Origin: Paramyrothecium sp. XJ0827
Lineage: Eukaryota; Ascomycota; Sordariomycetes; Hypocreales; Stachybotryaceae
Reading direction: 5' to 3'
Length of the DNA: 64,000 bases
Assembly: GCA_020881915.1 (NCBI GenBank)
Contig: JAJFPB010000003.1
Coordinates: 3,844,001 to 3,908,000 of the forward strand
Shown here: piece by piece, positions 34,069 through 45,889 of the stretch
How the letters are laid out: each line of letters starts with the position of its first letter
How positions within the stretch are numbered: position 1 is the stretch's first letter
Position numbers and translations under genes: made by a program
The notes under the pieces: generated by a model
Seen by the model: the letters and a program-made list of their open reading frames with translations, nothing else
The model's database searches: none
What the model was told of the DNA's origin: nothing

Positions 34069-36307
34069 TTACTCTTCCGCCGCATCGCTTTCCATGCTCA
34101 AACCGATATGAATAGTACCAAAGGGGACTTGCTGGTCCCTTCCGTCTTGATCGACGGCAATGATGCCCTTTGTGGCCAGTGACAGGACGTGCAAGAATGC
34201 CTGCGCCGCAATGCGCCTGTCGCATACCTCCAGGTTCGCGAGCGTCTCAAACTCGATCCAGCGTCGCGCGGGATTTGTGTCCTGTGAACCTCTCGTCGCG
34301 CCCGTCTTCGCAGCCTGGTCAGCGGCGTATTGGAGAAAGTCTTGGCTGGCAAGGTCGAGCCGACCCGGCTGCGCCTGGGAGTCCTCACCAACTCGAGAAG
34401 CAACGCCGTGGTTGTTTGTGCTGTAGTCCATGGAGGAGTCTTGAGAATGGAGCACACCGTAGTCCTCAAAGCCCGTGAAGGGTGCTGCTTTGTCGGTGTC
34501 TTGTTGCGCATGCATAAGCTTGGGGCCGCTGCCGAACAAAGGACTGGGTGCTTGCATACCCTTGCGTGCACTGCCATGGCCACGAACAGACGAACCCGGC
34601 GCAACTGAACCAGCGCGGCTCCACGGCATGGCGAACGACGAGTGTCGATCCTCCAGGGCCGCCTCAGTCCCCATGGCCATCTCTGGCATCGTATCGTCAC
34701 CCAGCATAAGTAGATCATCCTCAAAGACGGCGCCGCGGCCAAGTTCCTGGCTTTCGTCAACGCGCTGTCGAACGCTACGTTCGCTTTGAACGGCATCCTC
34801 TTCGATCGCTTCGGTAGCTTTGCGACGGCGACCGTGTGTCTTTGGGAGCAGGCCACCGAGCTTTTCGGCAGGCAAGCCGTAGAGGTTGGCCACCAGAGGA
34901 ATGCCCGAGAACATGTCCGCCAGCGGGTGTGGTGCTGTGGTCTCCCCTCGAGTTATACCGACGCCGGCGATTCCGTTGTTAAACATATAGTTGATGGCGT
35001 TCTTCTTTGCCTGGGCTGCCGTCGTCTTAGTTGGGCTCTTGCGTTGAGCGGTCATACTTTCCACGTAGCCTAGGTTCCAGGCCTTGAGTTCATGTGTGGA
35101 GATGTCGATTCTTTCGTCCACCATAGGCTTGTTCTTCTTGACACGAGTGCGACGACTTGGAGCAGTGACCTTGTCACTTTCCGTCGACTCGGTGCTCTGA
35201 GTGAGGGATCGAGTGTTGTTTTTGGCAGCTGGCCGGGGAGTGAAGCCGTCAGCGTCGGGCAGCACATCTTCTCCCATGATGAGCACACCGTCGTCACCTG
35301 TGCCCAGAATTTCGTCGGTACCTCCTGTTTCCAAAAGACCTTCGAGATGCTTAGCGTTCTTAGAAATGCCCTGTTGTGGTGCAACAGGGGGCGGCAGCTC
35401 AGGGTCTTCGGGATCAAGAAACCCTACCATGTTGCCGTTGGCGTCAAAGTCGAGGCCAATGTCGTTGAAAGAATGAAAGCCGTCATCCATCTCAAAGGGC
35501 TGGAAATCTCCCATTGTGTCGGCAACTTGAGTTCCTTTGGCCAAGAACGAGCTATGGCCATCTAGGTCGGATGGAATGCGGTAGCTGCCAGTCGATTTGG
35601 AGGATGCAGGAAGATCGAAACCAACGAACGAGCCGAGATGGCCCGGTGTCAAGGGATTCTGAATTGACATGTCGGCTGGCGAGAACTGCGAATATTTAAC
35701 GGAGCCCTGGCTGGCGCCGAAAACCACGTTCTCCTGCATGTTGAGCAGATCTACATTCGGAATGACACTCCAAGGGTCAAAGCTTGGGTCATCCTCCAAA
35801 GTGATTTGATTTCGCCTATTATTGTCAGCTACAGGTAGAAGGATGGTTTCTTGTACAACGGGTTCTTACTTGGACTTTCCGGCCTGGGGATCGGTCTCGC
35901 TGATATGAATGGCCCGGAAAAAATTCATCATGTTCGACTGCGTTTTCTCCGCGTCGGAGAGAACAAAGGTGCACTGCTGAGAAAAGACGCGTGAGACGCC
36001 ATACAACAAATTCCCCTGGAGCCTCAGGGCTAGAGGAGCGCCAGGGTCGAGAATCGTCCCACATGCCTTGGGTACGTCAACTTCTTGGATGGCCTTTCGA
36101 GTCAGCCTCTTCTGTGAGGCCCTGCCAGACGTAGCAGCCTGCCTGTACGATAGTCAGTATTCTGGCATAGCAAGGTGTAGATTTGAAAGCCAACAACGTA
36201 CCAGATGGTTGCAACGCCATGTTGGCTGTTATTGAGGACTGCAGCTCGTCAGTTGGGAGCACGGAGATGGAGACGAGACTTCACTCACTCTCGTGGCTGT
36301 AGAACAT
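34069..36307 (-). CDS. rec8: Meiotic cohesin alpha-kleisin REC8, 691 aa
   Basis: REC8 closes the SMC1/SMC3 ring and holds sister chromatids together in meiosis. Exons: 36289-36307, 36202-36238, 35870-36142, 34069-35815, with introns of 50, 59 and 54 nt and matching phases. The tiny first exons encode MFYSHEILNNSQHGVATIW. The N-terminal kleisin domain continues with SQKRLTRKAIQEVDVPKAC, ILDPGAPLALRLQGNLLYG and SRVFSQQC. The middle is long and acidic, as expected for a separase- and kinase-regulated linker. The C-terminal winged helix (AAQAFLHVLSLATKGII) is present and ends near the stop. The MFYSHEIL start separates it from mitotic RAD21. Confidence 0.93.
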
Positions 36308-37045
36308 GGCTTTCAGGGCGAACGGCGATAGAATAATACCTGGAAAGAATAGCCCCGTGCAATAATAGATTGAGATTTACCCCTAATTAGTATGTATGAA
36401 CGCAATGATGAATGGGATGATGCATGAGGCCACGAACGAAGACGAGGAAGAGGGAGAAGTGGTGGAAGAACGAAGAGACACGACTCGCGATGAAAAAGTC
36501 ACGCGCGAAGACGCGCTATTAGCTCCTATTGTCTGATGTAATACTGAGGCATGAATCTGGTATCCTTTTGGTACCTCGACAGCTGGCAAGGCAGTTTATC
36601 AGCTGTCCACCACTGGGCAGCTGTACGTGCCGTTCACTCACTGAGGCTTATCGACGTCGATATCACAATCATCGACGGGGTGGTCTTATTCACAGCAACG
36701 AAGAGCTCTCGGGGCTCCGTGGAAGTTAGTCAGGGGAGGATATGTATATTACTCCCATCTGGACAGTACTCATACATAGCCGTAGGTATCAAGAAACCGT
36801 AACACTCAAATGCTCACCAGAACTGGTATGCTGCAACTACGCAGTTCTGGTGAAACACGAGTTGACGGTGATATAATTGTTGGCAAGCTAAGCAACTAGA
36901 TCCAGATCCATTTCTCGCGGAATTCGTCCTTTATAGGATTAAGCCCATCATTTATCGTGTGTGCGAGATTGCAACTTCAAGTATCGTTTTGTTTGGCTTC
37001 TCAGGTCAACCGTCGTTTCTCTTGACCCTAGCCTTGCCCTTGGCC
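36308..37045. other. Intergenic region upstream of REC8
   Basis: Promoter side of REC8. Only short frames; no gene recognised. Confidence 0.5.
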
Positions 37046-38591
37046 CTACTTCTGGCTCATGCCTTTTGAAGGGCTTCCGGTACTCCAATTAGGAAGATAT
37101 GCGTTAATCGGCAGCGGTTCATTCGATTCAGGTAAAGTGATAAACTGGCCCAAACTTGGTGGAGTTGCATCCCATTGGGTGAATAGTGCAGCCGATACAG
37201 CTCCTTCACCAACATGCGCTTGATAATAAGCCGACATCGCTTACAGAAGAGACTCTGGAGTATATGAAGTTGGTACTCCTTGGGGTTTTGTTGACGGACA
37301 ACCTGGTGCTGGCGTGGTCACCTGAGCGTCTGGTACCGTTGCCTCTATGTGTCGATTTGACAAGACATTTGACTGGACGAAGACCATGGAATGCCCCGGT
37401 TGGGTTACTGATGCTGCTACGTCGCTCTGCTGATGAATGATCTCTTCCTGCAGTCGTAGAGTCTCTCGGAGTTGGAGTCGCTGCCTTGATAATTCATCTT
37501 ACCTGGCCTTGATTGTTTTCTTGCCTTCTCAGATGATCGTCATCCCGCCTCCCTTTCTAGTCTTTGTCTCTTCTTTCTCCGTTCGTCATTTTCCGACTCT
37601 CTCTCCCGGACATGGTCCTGTCGGGGATCATCTGAACCACCTTGCTGCGTATGCTCGTTCGAAACAATAACGCACACTGTCACATATCCCTGCGTTGATT
37701 GGATCTGCTGGAATAGATGTGTCTACTATTCCTCATGATTCTGTGCCTGGGCTTGTGTTGTCGCATTTATCAACGTTTGAGATTGAGGTCCTCCGTGTGG
37801 CAACAGTAGTACCGGATAGTGGACACGATGATTCCACGAACTGCAATCGTGCCACTTCCGGTTCTGGGTCCAGTTTCTTGGTAGTGGATTATGCTTCTCT
37901 TGCCAATTGACGTTGTTACCATCTACGGGCATTCCTTCTCCCTTGCTTTCTGACCCTTCTATATCTCTGTCCCTGGAGATTGGAAGCACCTCTTGATGGT
38001 GATCAGTTCGCCGAGTGCATTGTCTGAGACAAACTCGATGTCCAGGACTTTCTTCTCTTCCCATGCTCGGGTTCTCGTATGATCTTGCCGGGGGTGCTGT
38101 CGAATCTTACCGAGTTCCGGTGACGTGAGTAACAGGAAGAAACCTCATTCATTAGTGCTCCAATGGCCATTGCAGTAGGTAGTTGTGGATGGGGATCAGC
38201 GGTTTTCTCCGCAACATTTTCTTCTGCTTGCCAACACCTTGTGACACCAAATTTCCATCACCACTGTAGCCATGTGCTTTGCGCAGCATCTGCCAATTCT
38301 TATTCATCTCTATGTGCCGCGGATTTAGGGATCACAATATGAGTTCCCTACTGACTTCCCGATGTTTACACATAGCAATTGTGTCCCTCGGCTCTGCTCT
38401 CCTCTAGGCGCAGCTGCTGCGTACTTGACCTGCGGCCAGGAGCCGTCCTTATCCAACCCCAAACCTATCTGGTGTCCCACCGTATGTTCCATTGCATTGC
38501 TGTCGGGAATCTTCTCATGCCATTTCTTGCATTCAATGCCGAGCATTCTCTCGGCGACCCTGTCGAGTCCAGCACAATGTATACAATGAGT
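37046..38591 (-). pseudogene. Degenerate coding region, broken by stops, downstream of the 226-aa gene
   Basis: Several minus-strand pieces read like protein but are interrupted. (a) Directly after the TGA of the gene at 38592, the same frame stays open for 88 codons to a TAA at 38325, with WHEKIPDSNAMEHTVGHQIG. (b) Around 37920-38125, KKVLDIEFVSDNALGELITI. (c) 37050-37500 holds a Gln/Arg/Glu-rich coiled-coil-like stretch, then a Pro/Thr-rich part, a TAA, and in the same frame GAVSAALFTQWDATPPSLGQ to a TAG at 37046. Most interrupting stops could come from C-to-T changes in CAA, CAG or CGA. No family was recognised. The stretch may be a relic of one longer gene, or partly unspliced exons I could not join. 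Confidence 0.35.
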
Positions 38592-39436
38592 TCAAAACTG
38601 ATGGATGATGTTTCTGCATGCCTCTATTGCCGCACGCTCTGGTTCCAGGAAGAGGTTGAAAGCCAAGTCATGGGCGGCTTGAGCGATGGATTCCGGCTGT
38701 TCACCTTCGACTGCCATGTGAATAAGTTCGTGGATGTCGTGTTCAACGTCCGAGTTGATCTGCTCGCGAACCAAGAATCCGACTCTTGTCGCATAGTCGT
38801 GTAAGATGTTGTTCTTGTCCAGACGTGGAAAATGGATCCCATACATGAACAGAAGTGGCCTGAGCATATCACTTGTAATCTCCGTGAATCGTTCTGAAAA
38901 GGGCTCCAGACCCTTAATTTTCTCAATCGCTCTCTTCATGCCTTGCTCTAGGCCCCCTAGGATCTCACGGGCCACGACAATTGCATCCTTGGCCTGTCCA
39001 ATTGTGGAACCGGTTTCCAGAGATTCCTTCAAAAGGGTCCACATCGAAGACCTAGACATTTTATCGCCAGCTATTTCTCGCATCTGCGAGGTGGCTATGT
39101 CTGGCACCGGTCTATCGTCAGGCTCGGTTCGATCAAAATCCACCATTGTTGTACGCGAGTTTCGTGGTTCTAGGCTTGGCGAGCTTGAAGTTCTTGCATG
39201 TGCCTGAAATAGGAGTTCAGCGTCCGAGTCAGAAAGGCTCAACATATACTTTCCACAGCTAGCCCATGTGAGATGGCAGTTGGAGTCAAAGAACAATTAT
39301 TCTATTCGGACGCCATGGCTGACTGCGCATTGCAACCTGTCATTGAAATTCAAGTGGAATGACCTACCTCGTCTTGGTCAGGCTCTTCTGTCATCGGCGC
39401 CGCTCCGTCCACGCTCGACTGGGGGTCGGGGGCCAT
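38592..39436 (-). CDS. Hypothetical protein, 226 aa
   Basis: Two exons: 39368-39436 and 38592-39203. The donor GTAGGT follows complete codon GAG, and a strong pyrimidine-rich acceptor (CTATTTCAG) lies at 39204; phase 0. The ATG at 39436 sits before an acidic, Pro-rich start. The body is helical and charged (SSMWTLLKESLETGSTIGQA, GMKRAIEKIKGLEPFSERFT, VEHDIHELIHMAVEGEQPES). No signal peptide or membrane segment. I do not recognise the family. The frame continues past the stop for 88 codons (see 37046-38591), so the protein may be truncated. Confidence 0.5.
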
Positions 39437-40259
39437 TGTCGCTAATGTCTGTATTGCACCCGGACAATAGCTTATAGCGCTCCGTCAATTCGTGAGGTCA
39501 GAAAGATTGGAATTCTAGGCGGAAATTTTCGCCCTCATCTCGGAGATGAGAATGACTGAGAAAACTTGTGTTACTGAATCGCTCTAAGTAGAGGGGAAAG
39601 GGGCGGGGGCGCTGTTGGGAACGTGTTTTGTGACGGGGACCACGAGAAGATCTGGAGGGACAGATTTTGGTGCCTTACTGAATCACACTATGCCATAGTA
39701 CTTTTGGATCTATGAACGAAAACCCCAACTCCTTCTTCGCTCGTGCAAACAGTAGAGAACAGTTTGTGTGTGTTAAGTGGGCCCGCCAGCTGCCAGCACA
39801 AGGTCGTCGCCCGGTTGCCTCGTCCATCTCAACCTACTAAGATACCTTAGTACCTTAGGTAGGTAGTAGTAGATACCTTACTTGACCTTCTTGAAGCCAC
39901 CTCCTTTTCTGACTTCTTTTTCACTATACCAGTTTCCAGTTATCCCTGTATCTCTCTTCCCGCGGAGCCCATCTAAAACCAAACATGTGTCATAATCAAG
40001 TCTGAACTATAAAGGTGAAGACGAGGCTTATACTGCACATTTTCGTATCGTTCGGCGGCGATTCTGATGACCAGTCGCAATACAACCTATCTGCTGACTG
40101 ACCATGTCTACTCAACCTTCTTTTGATCGCCAAAGAGATGGGGGTCGGTCCTTGAAAGGGCAAAACATCATAATTGGGAGCCTCATGGTACAAAACCCAC
40201 CTCATTTGTTCAAAATCATGATTTTGCATCATATCCAGCGACCGACATATCCTGACGAT
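39437..40259. other. Intergenic region
   Basis: No gene seen. A cluster of CCTTAGGTAGGTAGTAG-like short repeats lies at about 39840-39880. Confidence 0.45.
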
Positions 40260-41416
40260 TCACGGCCTGCTGTTCGAGGCTCTCGGCTCACAAGTGAGAC
40301 ACCATGGAGCCTCAGCAATTAGGCCTTTGTCATATTGGATGTGTCCTTGATGCAGCCAAGCAAGCCCATCCCAGCTCTTCCTTCTGGCCTCCATTGCGAC
40401 AAATCCGGCATTCACGAGAACCTGGGCCTCAAATCTCGCACCTTGAAGCTTGCGTGTTTAACGCTCAGCCAAGCTCTGCCCGGCAAAAACAAAACTCACG
40501 AAAGGCAAGAATGACGCTTCCGGACCATGGGAGGAAGCCGGGCCAAGGATGACCTTAAGTTGGTCCTTGGCCTGGTCGAGATTTTCAGCGAGACCCTGAA
40601 GCAATGGAAAGTCATTCATCACAAATATACGAACTCCTTTTTGTCCTGTTGAAAGAATCCGTGTCGGGTTATAAAACCTTGACGTCCTGAGCATTACCTG
40701 CCGGTTCTTCCAAGCCCACTTTCTGGATTTCTTCGCTCAGGTCATAAAACTTGTTATACTGGTCGACATCGGACACTGGGGCTGCAATGGGACTCTCATG
40801 AGCCAAAGATACCCCGGCTTTGTCCATATTAGCTTGAAAAGCCTTGAATGCGCCAATGAATGTCGCTTCAGCGGTGATACGAGCTTGCTCAAGAGCCGTA
40901 ACGTCGGTCCATTCTCGGGTATCCTCAAGAGATTTGTCCATTGCAAAGGAACCCTTCGTAGGAACCAACGGCCAAATTTTGTTTGGCTTGTTCATCACCA
41001 ATCTTTCCAGCCTCGAATGCTTGGATGGCATCATCGATCGCAGCCTTGATGACGTGGGTCGCCTTTTTACGTACGGCGGCCGTAACACCGTGGTTGGCTT
41101 CAGCAAATTTGGCCTTCAAGACAAGCATCTTGTAGTCAGTCTTCGGCCTCTACAATGCACCCGTCAGTACCATGCTTAGGGAGTGAATGATGGGGGCGAC
41201 GCTGCCGAGCATAAGCTCGTCTGTATCTGCAGCCAGAGCGGTGACTGGGTCTATTTCTGCGAATGACGGTAGTGGGTGAGACTGGGTCAATGAAAGGCGT
41301 AAGGAACCTTGGATGAGATGATGGGACTGATGAATCACAGGCCAGCGAAATTTTACGATTCTGTCTGATGAATGAACTTCGTAATACGCCACGTGGTGTA
41401 GATGAAAAGGGAACAT
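40260..41416 (-). CDS. Unrecognised multi-exon gene with very short introns (about 312 aa)
   Basis: Proposed exons: 41171-41416, 40970-41128, 40698-40923, 40500-40645, 40260-40421. The last three are well supported: donor GTAATG with acceptor CAACAG (52-nt intron), then donor GTGAGT with acceptor CCCAG, and phases match to a TGA at 40260. The 42-nt intron 41129-41170 (CTGAC branch site, acceptor AAG) and the 46-nt intron 40924-40969 (GTTGGT to GAG) are less sure. A shorter protein could start at the ATG at 41128. Visible features are a helical segment (AAIDDAIQAFEAGKIGDEQA), EATFIGAFKAFQANMDKAG, and a C-terminal part with NAGFVAMEARRKSWDGLAWL. No signal peptide. The function is unknown. Confidence 0.4.
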
Positions 41417-41972
41417 TCAACCGGTTTGGGCGACTGAGAAGAAAAAATACATGTGCACCCTTTTGAGTCTATTGGCACCGATTTCGAGGCTCAGTTACAA
41501 CATGTCCTAGCTATGGATTGGCCATGTCTTTTCGATTACCCTCTGGTCGTCATAGCAATTGAGGCCTATTTTCGCAGGAAATTTAGGTCTTTGCAACTCC
41601 GCTGGCAGATGTTGCGTTTGGATTGACGGGGAGTATTGGATCGTCAGTGCAGCACGGATGGTGTGGCCATTTCGGACGCTGCAAAAAAGTAACAATTTAG
41701 GTACTCGAATCCCTCAGTCAACAGTGAATAGGCCAAGCTAGATGATCCCGTTACTTTAGCATGGATGTCGTCTTCTAAACTGTTGGTGTTTATCATATTT
41801 CCTAGAAAAGGGTGTCAAAATTTAGGAGTTTGATGGCGTGAACCCCTCTTCCTCTAACCTTGAGTATTGGCGGGGTACCTCTATGAGCTGGCAGGGCTGT
41901 CTATACCTCATTTCCCTGCCCTTGCTCACACCGAGAACAAAACATCGTCACAGTGCCTAGTGTCGCCAAAGA
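41417..41972. other. Divergent intergenic region
   Basis: 556 bp between the unknown gene (minus) and the aminotransferase (plus). It is relatively AT-rich. No gene was seen. Confidence 0.5.
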
Positions 41973-43513
41973 ATGCTAATTCGCAACGTCGAGCACGAGT
42001 CCAAAATGGCCGGTGATGTTTTGTCATCGCGTGGTGCTGCCGCTGAAGCTTCCTTGGACATCCCCTGGAGGTTTGCACCATCGACAACCTACCACCCCAT
42101 CACGAACAAGTCCGGTCTCATTTCCTTTGCGACAGCCGAGAATGTTGTCTGCTCCCTTCCAAAATCTAAGACCTAAACGCTGACGACGTTTCAGAAGTTA
42201 GTGGTGGACCACATTACAAAGTTCATCAATGAGGCAAATGTATGCATCCATTGCCGTCTTCTCCACAGAAGGTGTTTTGGATGTCTCATAGGGCTGACGA
42301 TACTATCATGATATTCCATGTAGATTCAAATTCAGCCACACGACATCCTCTACAGCGCTGGCTCTGTGGATGTCGAGCGCTTCTCTCGTGCATTGGCTGT
42401 GCACATGAACGAGTACTTCAACCCTCACCAACATGTGAAGGCAAAAGACATCCTCCTTACCTCCGCAGGCACGGCCATGCACGACATCCTGGCATGGGCT
42501 TTGGCGAACCCAGGTGAGGGTATCCTCACCAGCCGCCCCGTGTACGGCAGGTTCGAGCTGGACTTTGGCAACAAGTCGCAAGTCAAGGTCGTGTATGCCG
42601 ATACCCATTGCGAAAACTGCTTCGAAGAGGACGTCGTAGACAAGTTTGAAACGGCGCTGGAGAGGTCGGAATCTGCTGGAACGAAAATCAGAGCCCTGCT
42701 CATCGTCAATCCAAATAACCCGCTGGGTAGGCCCGCAAAATTCAGAGTGCCGCTGGAAGGTTTCCTAACACGATCGCAGGCAAATGCTACCCCCGATCCA
42801 CACTCATCAATATCATGAAGTTCTGTCAAAAGCACCGCATCCATCTCTTCAGCGACGAAGTCTACGCATGTTCGGTCTTTGAGTCTGGCGAAGACGGGGC
42901 GATACCTTTCACATCCGTACTTTCCATTGACAGCAGTGGTTTGATCGACCAAAGCCTGTTGCACGTCACGTATGGCCTTAGTAAGGACTTTGGAGCGCCT
43001 GGCCTTCGCGTTGGTGCCATTATTACGCGCAGCCAGCCCCTTCTCCGCGCCGTTCAGAGTGTCTTGCGATTCCACAGTGTCTCCGGGGCCAGCCTCGCCA
43101 TCGGCGCCGCGATGCTCGAGGACAAAGAGTGGCGCGATTCGTACATCGCCTTTATGCGCAGTGCCTTAGCGAAGGCTTATCGGCATGTCACAAAAGGTCT
43201 CCGTCAACTGGGTGTCCGTTACGTGGGCGCAAATGCCGGCTTCTTCATATACATCGACTTGTCGCCATACCTGCCGCAGGACCTCGGAGGAGAGGCCAAC
43301 CCGGAGTTTGCATTGGCAAGAAAGTTGAAGAGCGCAGGTCTTTTTCTTCATCCAAAGGAGGAACATTCACTGAAGCCCGGGTGGTTCCGGATTGTGTACA
43401 CTCATGATCAGGCCACTGTCACGGAAGGCTTGCGAAGGTAGGTTTATGGAGTAATCTCAGAGTCCGGGAACTAACTTTTCTGCAGACTTGGCTCCATGAT
43501 ATTGTCTCCCTAG
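41973..43513 (+). CDS. PLP-dependent class I/II aminotransferase, ACC-synthase-like (434 aa)
   Basis: Five exons: 41973-42143, 42195-42239, 42324-42726, 42780-43437, 43486-43513; every phase matches. Conserved fold-type I features are DIPWRFAPS (N-terminus), ILLTSAGTAMHD, the NPNNPLG loop, HRIHLFSDEVYA with the PLP-contacting Asp and Tyr, and the Schiff-base Lys in YGLSKDFGAPGLRVG. Fungal members are often called 1-aminocyclopropane-1-carboxylate synthase-like and occur in amino-acid and secondary metabolism; the substrate cannot be read from the sequence. The ATG at 42006 (AAAATGG) is an alternative start 11 codons downstream. The gene converges on a Zn2Cys6 regulator 349 bp away, a possible control partner (inference). 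Confidence 0.88.
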
Positions 43514-43862
43514 CGGGGGTTGACTCTGTACATTCACGGAACTCGTTCAAGCCTACACCAGAGGGAGGTATTGTCATTTGAGGTGCGAAAATGCCTTATA
43601 TTTGTTCTGCGAATGCTTGACTTCCTATATTTCATAGTTTATTTGTGTCAGATAGACTCGTGTAGATCCGTTACATTGATGATTCCTATTTTTTTTTTAT
43701 TCTGGTGTTACCGGTTCTCCTAAATCCTTCATAAATTCATTGTAGTCAAGCATGATTTCAAGCGTCCAGTGATTTGATTTCCTCTCCTCTCTGCCCTCGT
43801 TGAGCGAGCAGTACACACAGCCCGGCGCATAGGTGTGCGTTTCCCCAAATCCCATCAGGATC

Positions 43863-45889
43863 TCAGCTATCGGCCCAAAACCTTTTGATCTCCGGAGCAT
43901 ATGGGCCTTTATCATGCTCAAGAGGACAGAAAACCATGCCGCCGGTGTCCGCGTCTTGGTTGCCAAGAAAAGAGCCGCCACTGTCGAGTTTATCCAGCAA
44001 ATGCTGCACCTAGACAGAATGATTGTTAGCTTTTTGTTCAAACCATGAAGTTGATCGTCCTTTTTTTGAGCATGGGGACTACTTAGGGAATTGTTGAGCA
44101 GGGTATACCTTGTCAAGAGCAAGCTTGTCAGTGCCGGTTTTGTATAGTGAATGGTGCAATTGCACAACCAATGAAGCTGTATATGGGTTGTGTTCTCCTA
44201 TCGCTATCATTAGGTTCAGGAGGATACCCAACCTCTCGTCGCTCTCTGGATTCTGTGTAGTGGCGAAATCGTCGAGCAGCACCATGGCGGCCATAAATGA
44301 GGCAAAGGCGACAAAGGGGCTGCGAAACAGAAGATCAATATCAGCAAGTACGGCCAGGATCTCGAAAATCTCATGCGCAGCCGGAAGAACCTTCGTCTCC
44401 GTGCGTAGGAACGTGTCCTGAGCCCGGCTTGCTTTCACGCGCGCCTTGCCGGCATTGTGCAAGCAAATGGTCGAGGTATGGAGTACGCAAGTGACAAACA
44501 CAGCATCCGGGTCGTCGGCATCCCTCGGCCCTTGGGTAAATTCGGGTAAGGTACTCAAAGCGTTTGAAAGGTGGTTTTCAAGCTCCAAGTATCGGCTCCA
44601 GAAGGACGTGTATTCTGTCTCGTCCATGTCCGGATCCATAAAATTCGCAGAGTTCAGTTCAGCAGCCTCCTGGAAGAATTGCACCGCCATGATCCGCCAA
44701 GCGAAGGTGGACAGGCCAATCATCCCTTTGTGACGAGCAAGTTTCATTGTCTTTGTCGACTCCTCAATGCCGGCCTGGAATGCAGCCTCAGATGCAGGGA
44801 GCCGAGTGTGGATCTAATTAAGGCTGTCAGATGGGAAGAAGCTATGCCAACACTAAGCCTTACAGTCTGTGAGTTGATCAGAACGGGCCACTCTGTTGTC
44901 CCGCTCGAAGTCCGGTCGTCGTTGAAGATGACCCAGAATGTTCTCCGACGTTCTTCGGCTTCGGTCCAGTCTCGCGGAGGCGGCAAGGGTTGCCCCATAC
45001 CGCTTCTTCCATCTAGTTTGTCGAGTCCCAGCATTTGAGCCAAACGCACCGCTCGCGCACAACTCATGTTTGTGCGCGTGAACCACATGACCATGGCCTC
45101 AAAGCGGGTGATGAGAGCCCAACTCTGGGCGTGAGCTACCGTGAGGAAGTCTTGGCCATCGCCCTGTGCGTTGAAAATCAGCTACGGTTCCTTCGAGGAA
45201 TAAGAACTGGGGTGCTCTTCACTCTTAGCTCATCGGACTCAGCGTAGTGGCGGGCTCGTCGGTAGAACGCCTCCGCGAGGTTGATGTGAGGCGGAGATGC
45301 CAGGGCTGCAGTGGCGAGCACAGCATACTGAAGGCACATGGGCGGTTGCATGTGCGGAGGAAAGTAAAGAGAATTGCGATAGCGTTCCGGATGCAGCATA
45401 GGCGCGTCTCGGTAGACTTTCGCAAAAAAGATGTCGACTCTATTGCAGCCGTTGTTACTACAAGTTGCTCAGGTCATGCTGGGTGGGGTTGATCCTACAG
45501 CTCCTCGACGACAGAGTGAGGCGGTAATTGTTCGAACCTCCCAGTCGCAAACAACGAGTCGGATGAGGCCGACGATGACGAAGCCGCGGGCGATGGCTCG
45601 TTGGCAGCCTCATTTCCGAGACGATGCTCCAGCTGCTCTGCGATCGGTTATGGCGGGCATCACAAACGAGGCACAGCATCAACCTACTAAGACGTGCTTC
45701 CAGCTCCCTGACCCTCGGTCTCGTTGCTACAATTACAGGCTTCTTGCGGGCATCGGGGTACGTGCAAGACACTTGGGAGGACGTGCACCTCTTGCATGCG
45801 GGCAGGGTCTTGTCGCATCGGACCTTGCGTGACCGGCATTGGTAGCAAGACAGGGGAAGCTTGGCATTGCTCGTTGCGACGTCGGCCAT
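43863..45889 (-). CDS. Zn2Cys6 fungal-specific transcription factor, 569 aa
   Basis: Six exons: 45688-45889, 45499-45637, 45223-45439, 44864-45163, 44109-44813, 43863-44009; all phases match. The binuclear zinc cluster is intact at Cys 15, 18, 25, 32, 35 and 42 (CX2CX6CX6CX2CX6C), followed by a basic linker and a short Leu-rich dimerisation helix (RELEARLKQLEHRL). A Ser/Ala-rich spacer leads into the fungal_trans domain, with ARAVRLAQMLGLDKLDG, EAEERRRTFWVIF and INSQTIHTRLPASE. Such proteins bind CGG-type sites in the nucleus and control metabolism. The target is unknown; the convergent aminotransferase is one candidate. The last exon (GNQDADTGGMVF) is a typical end. Confidence 0.9.
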
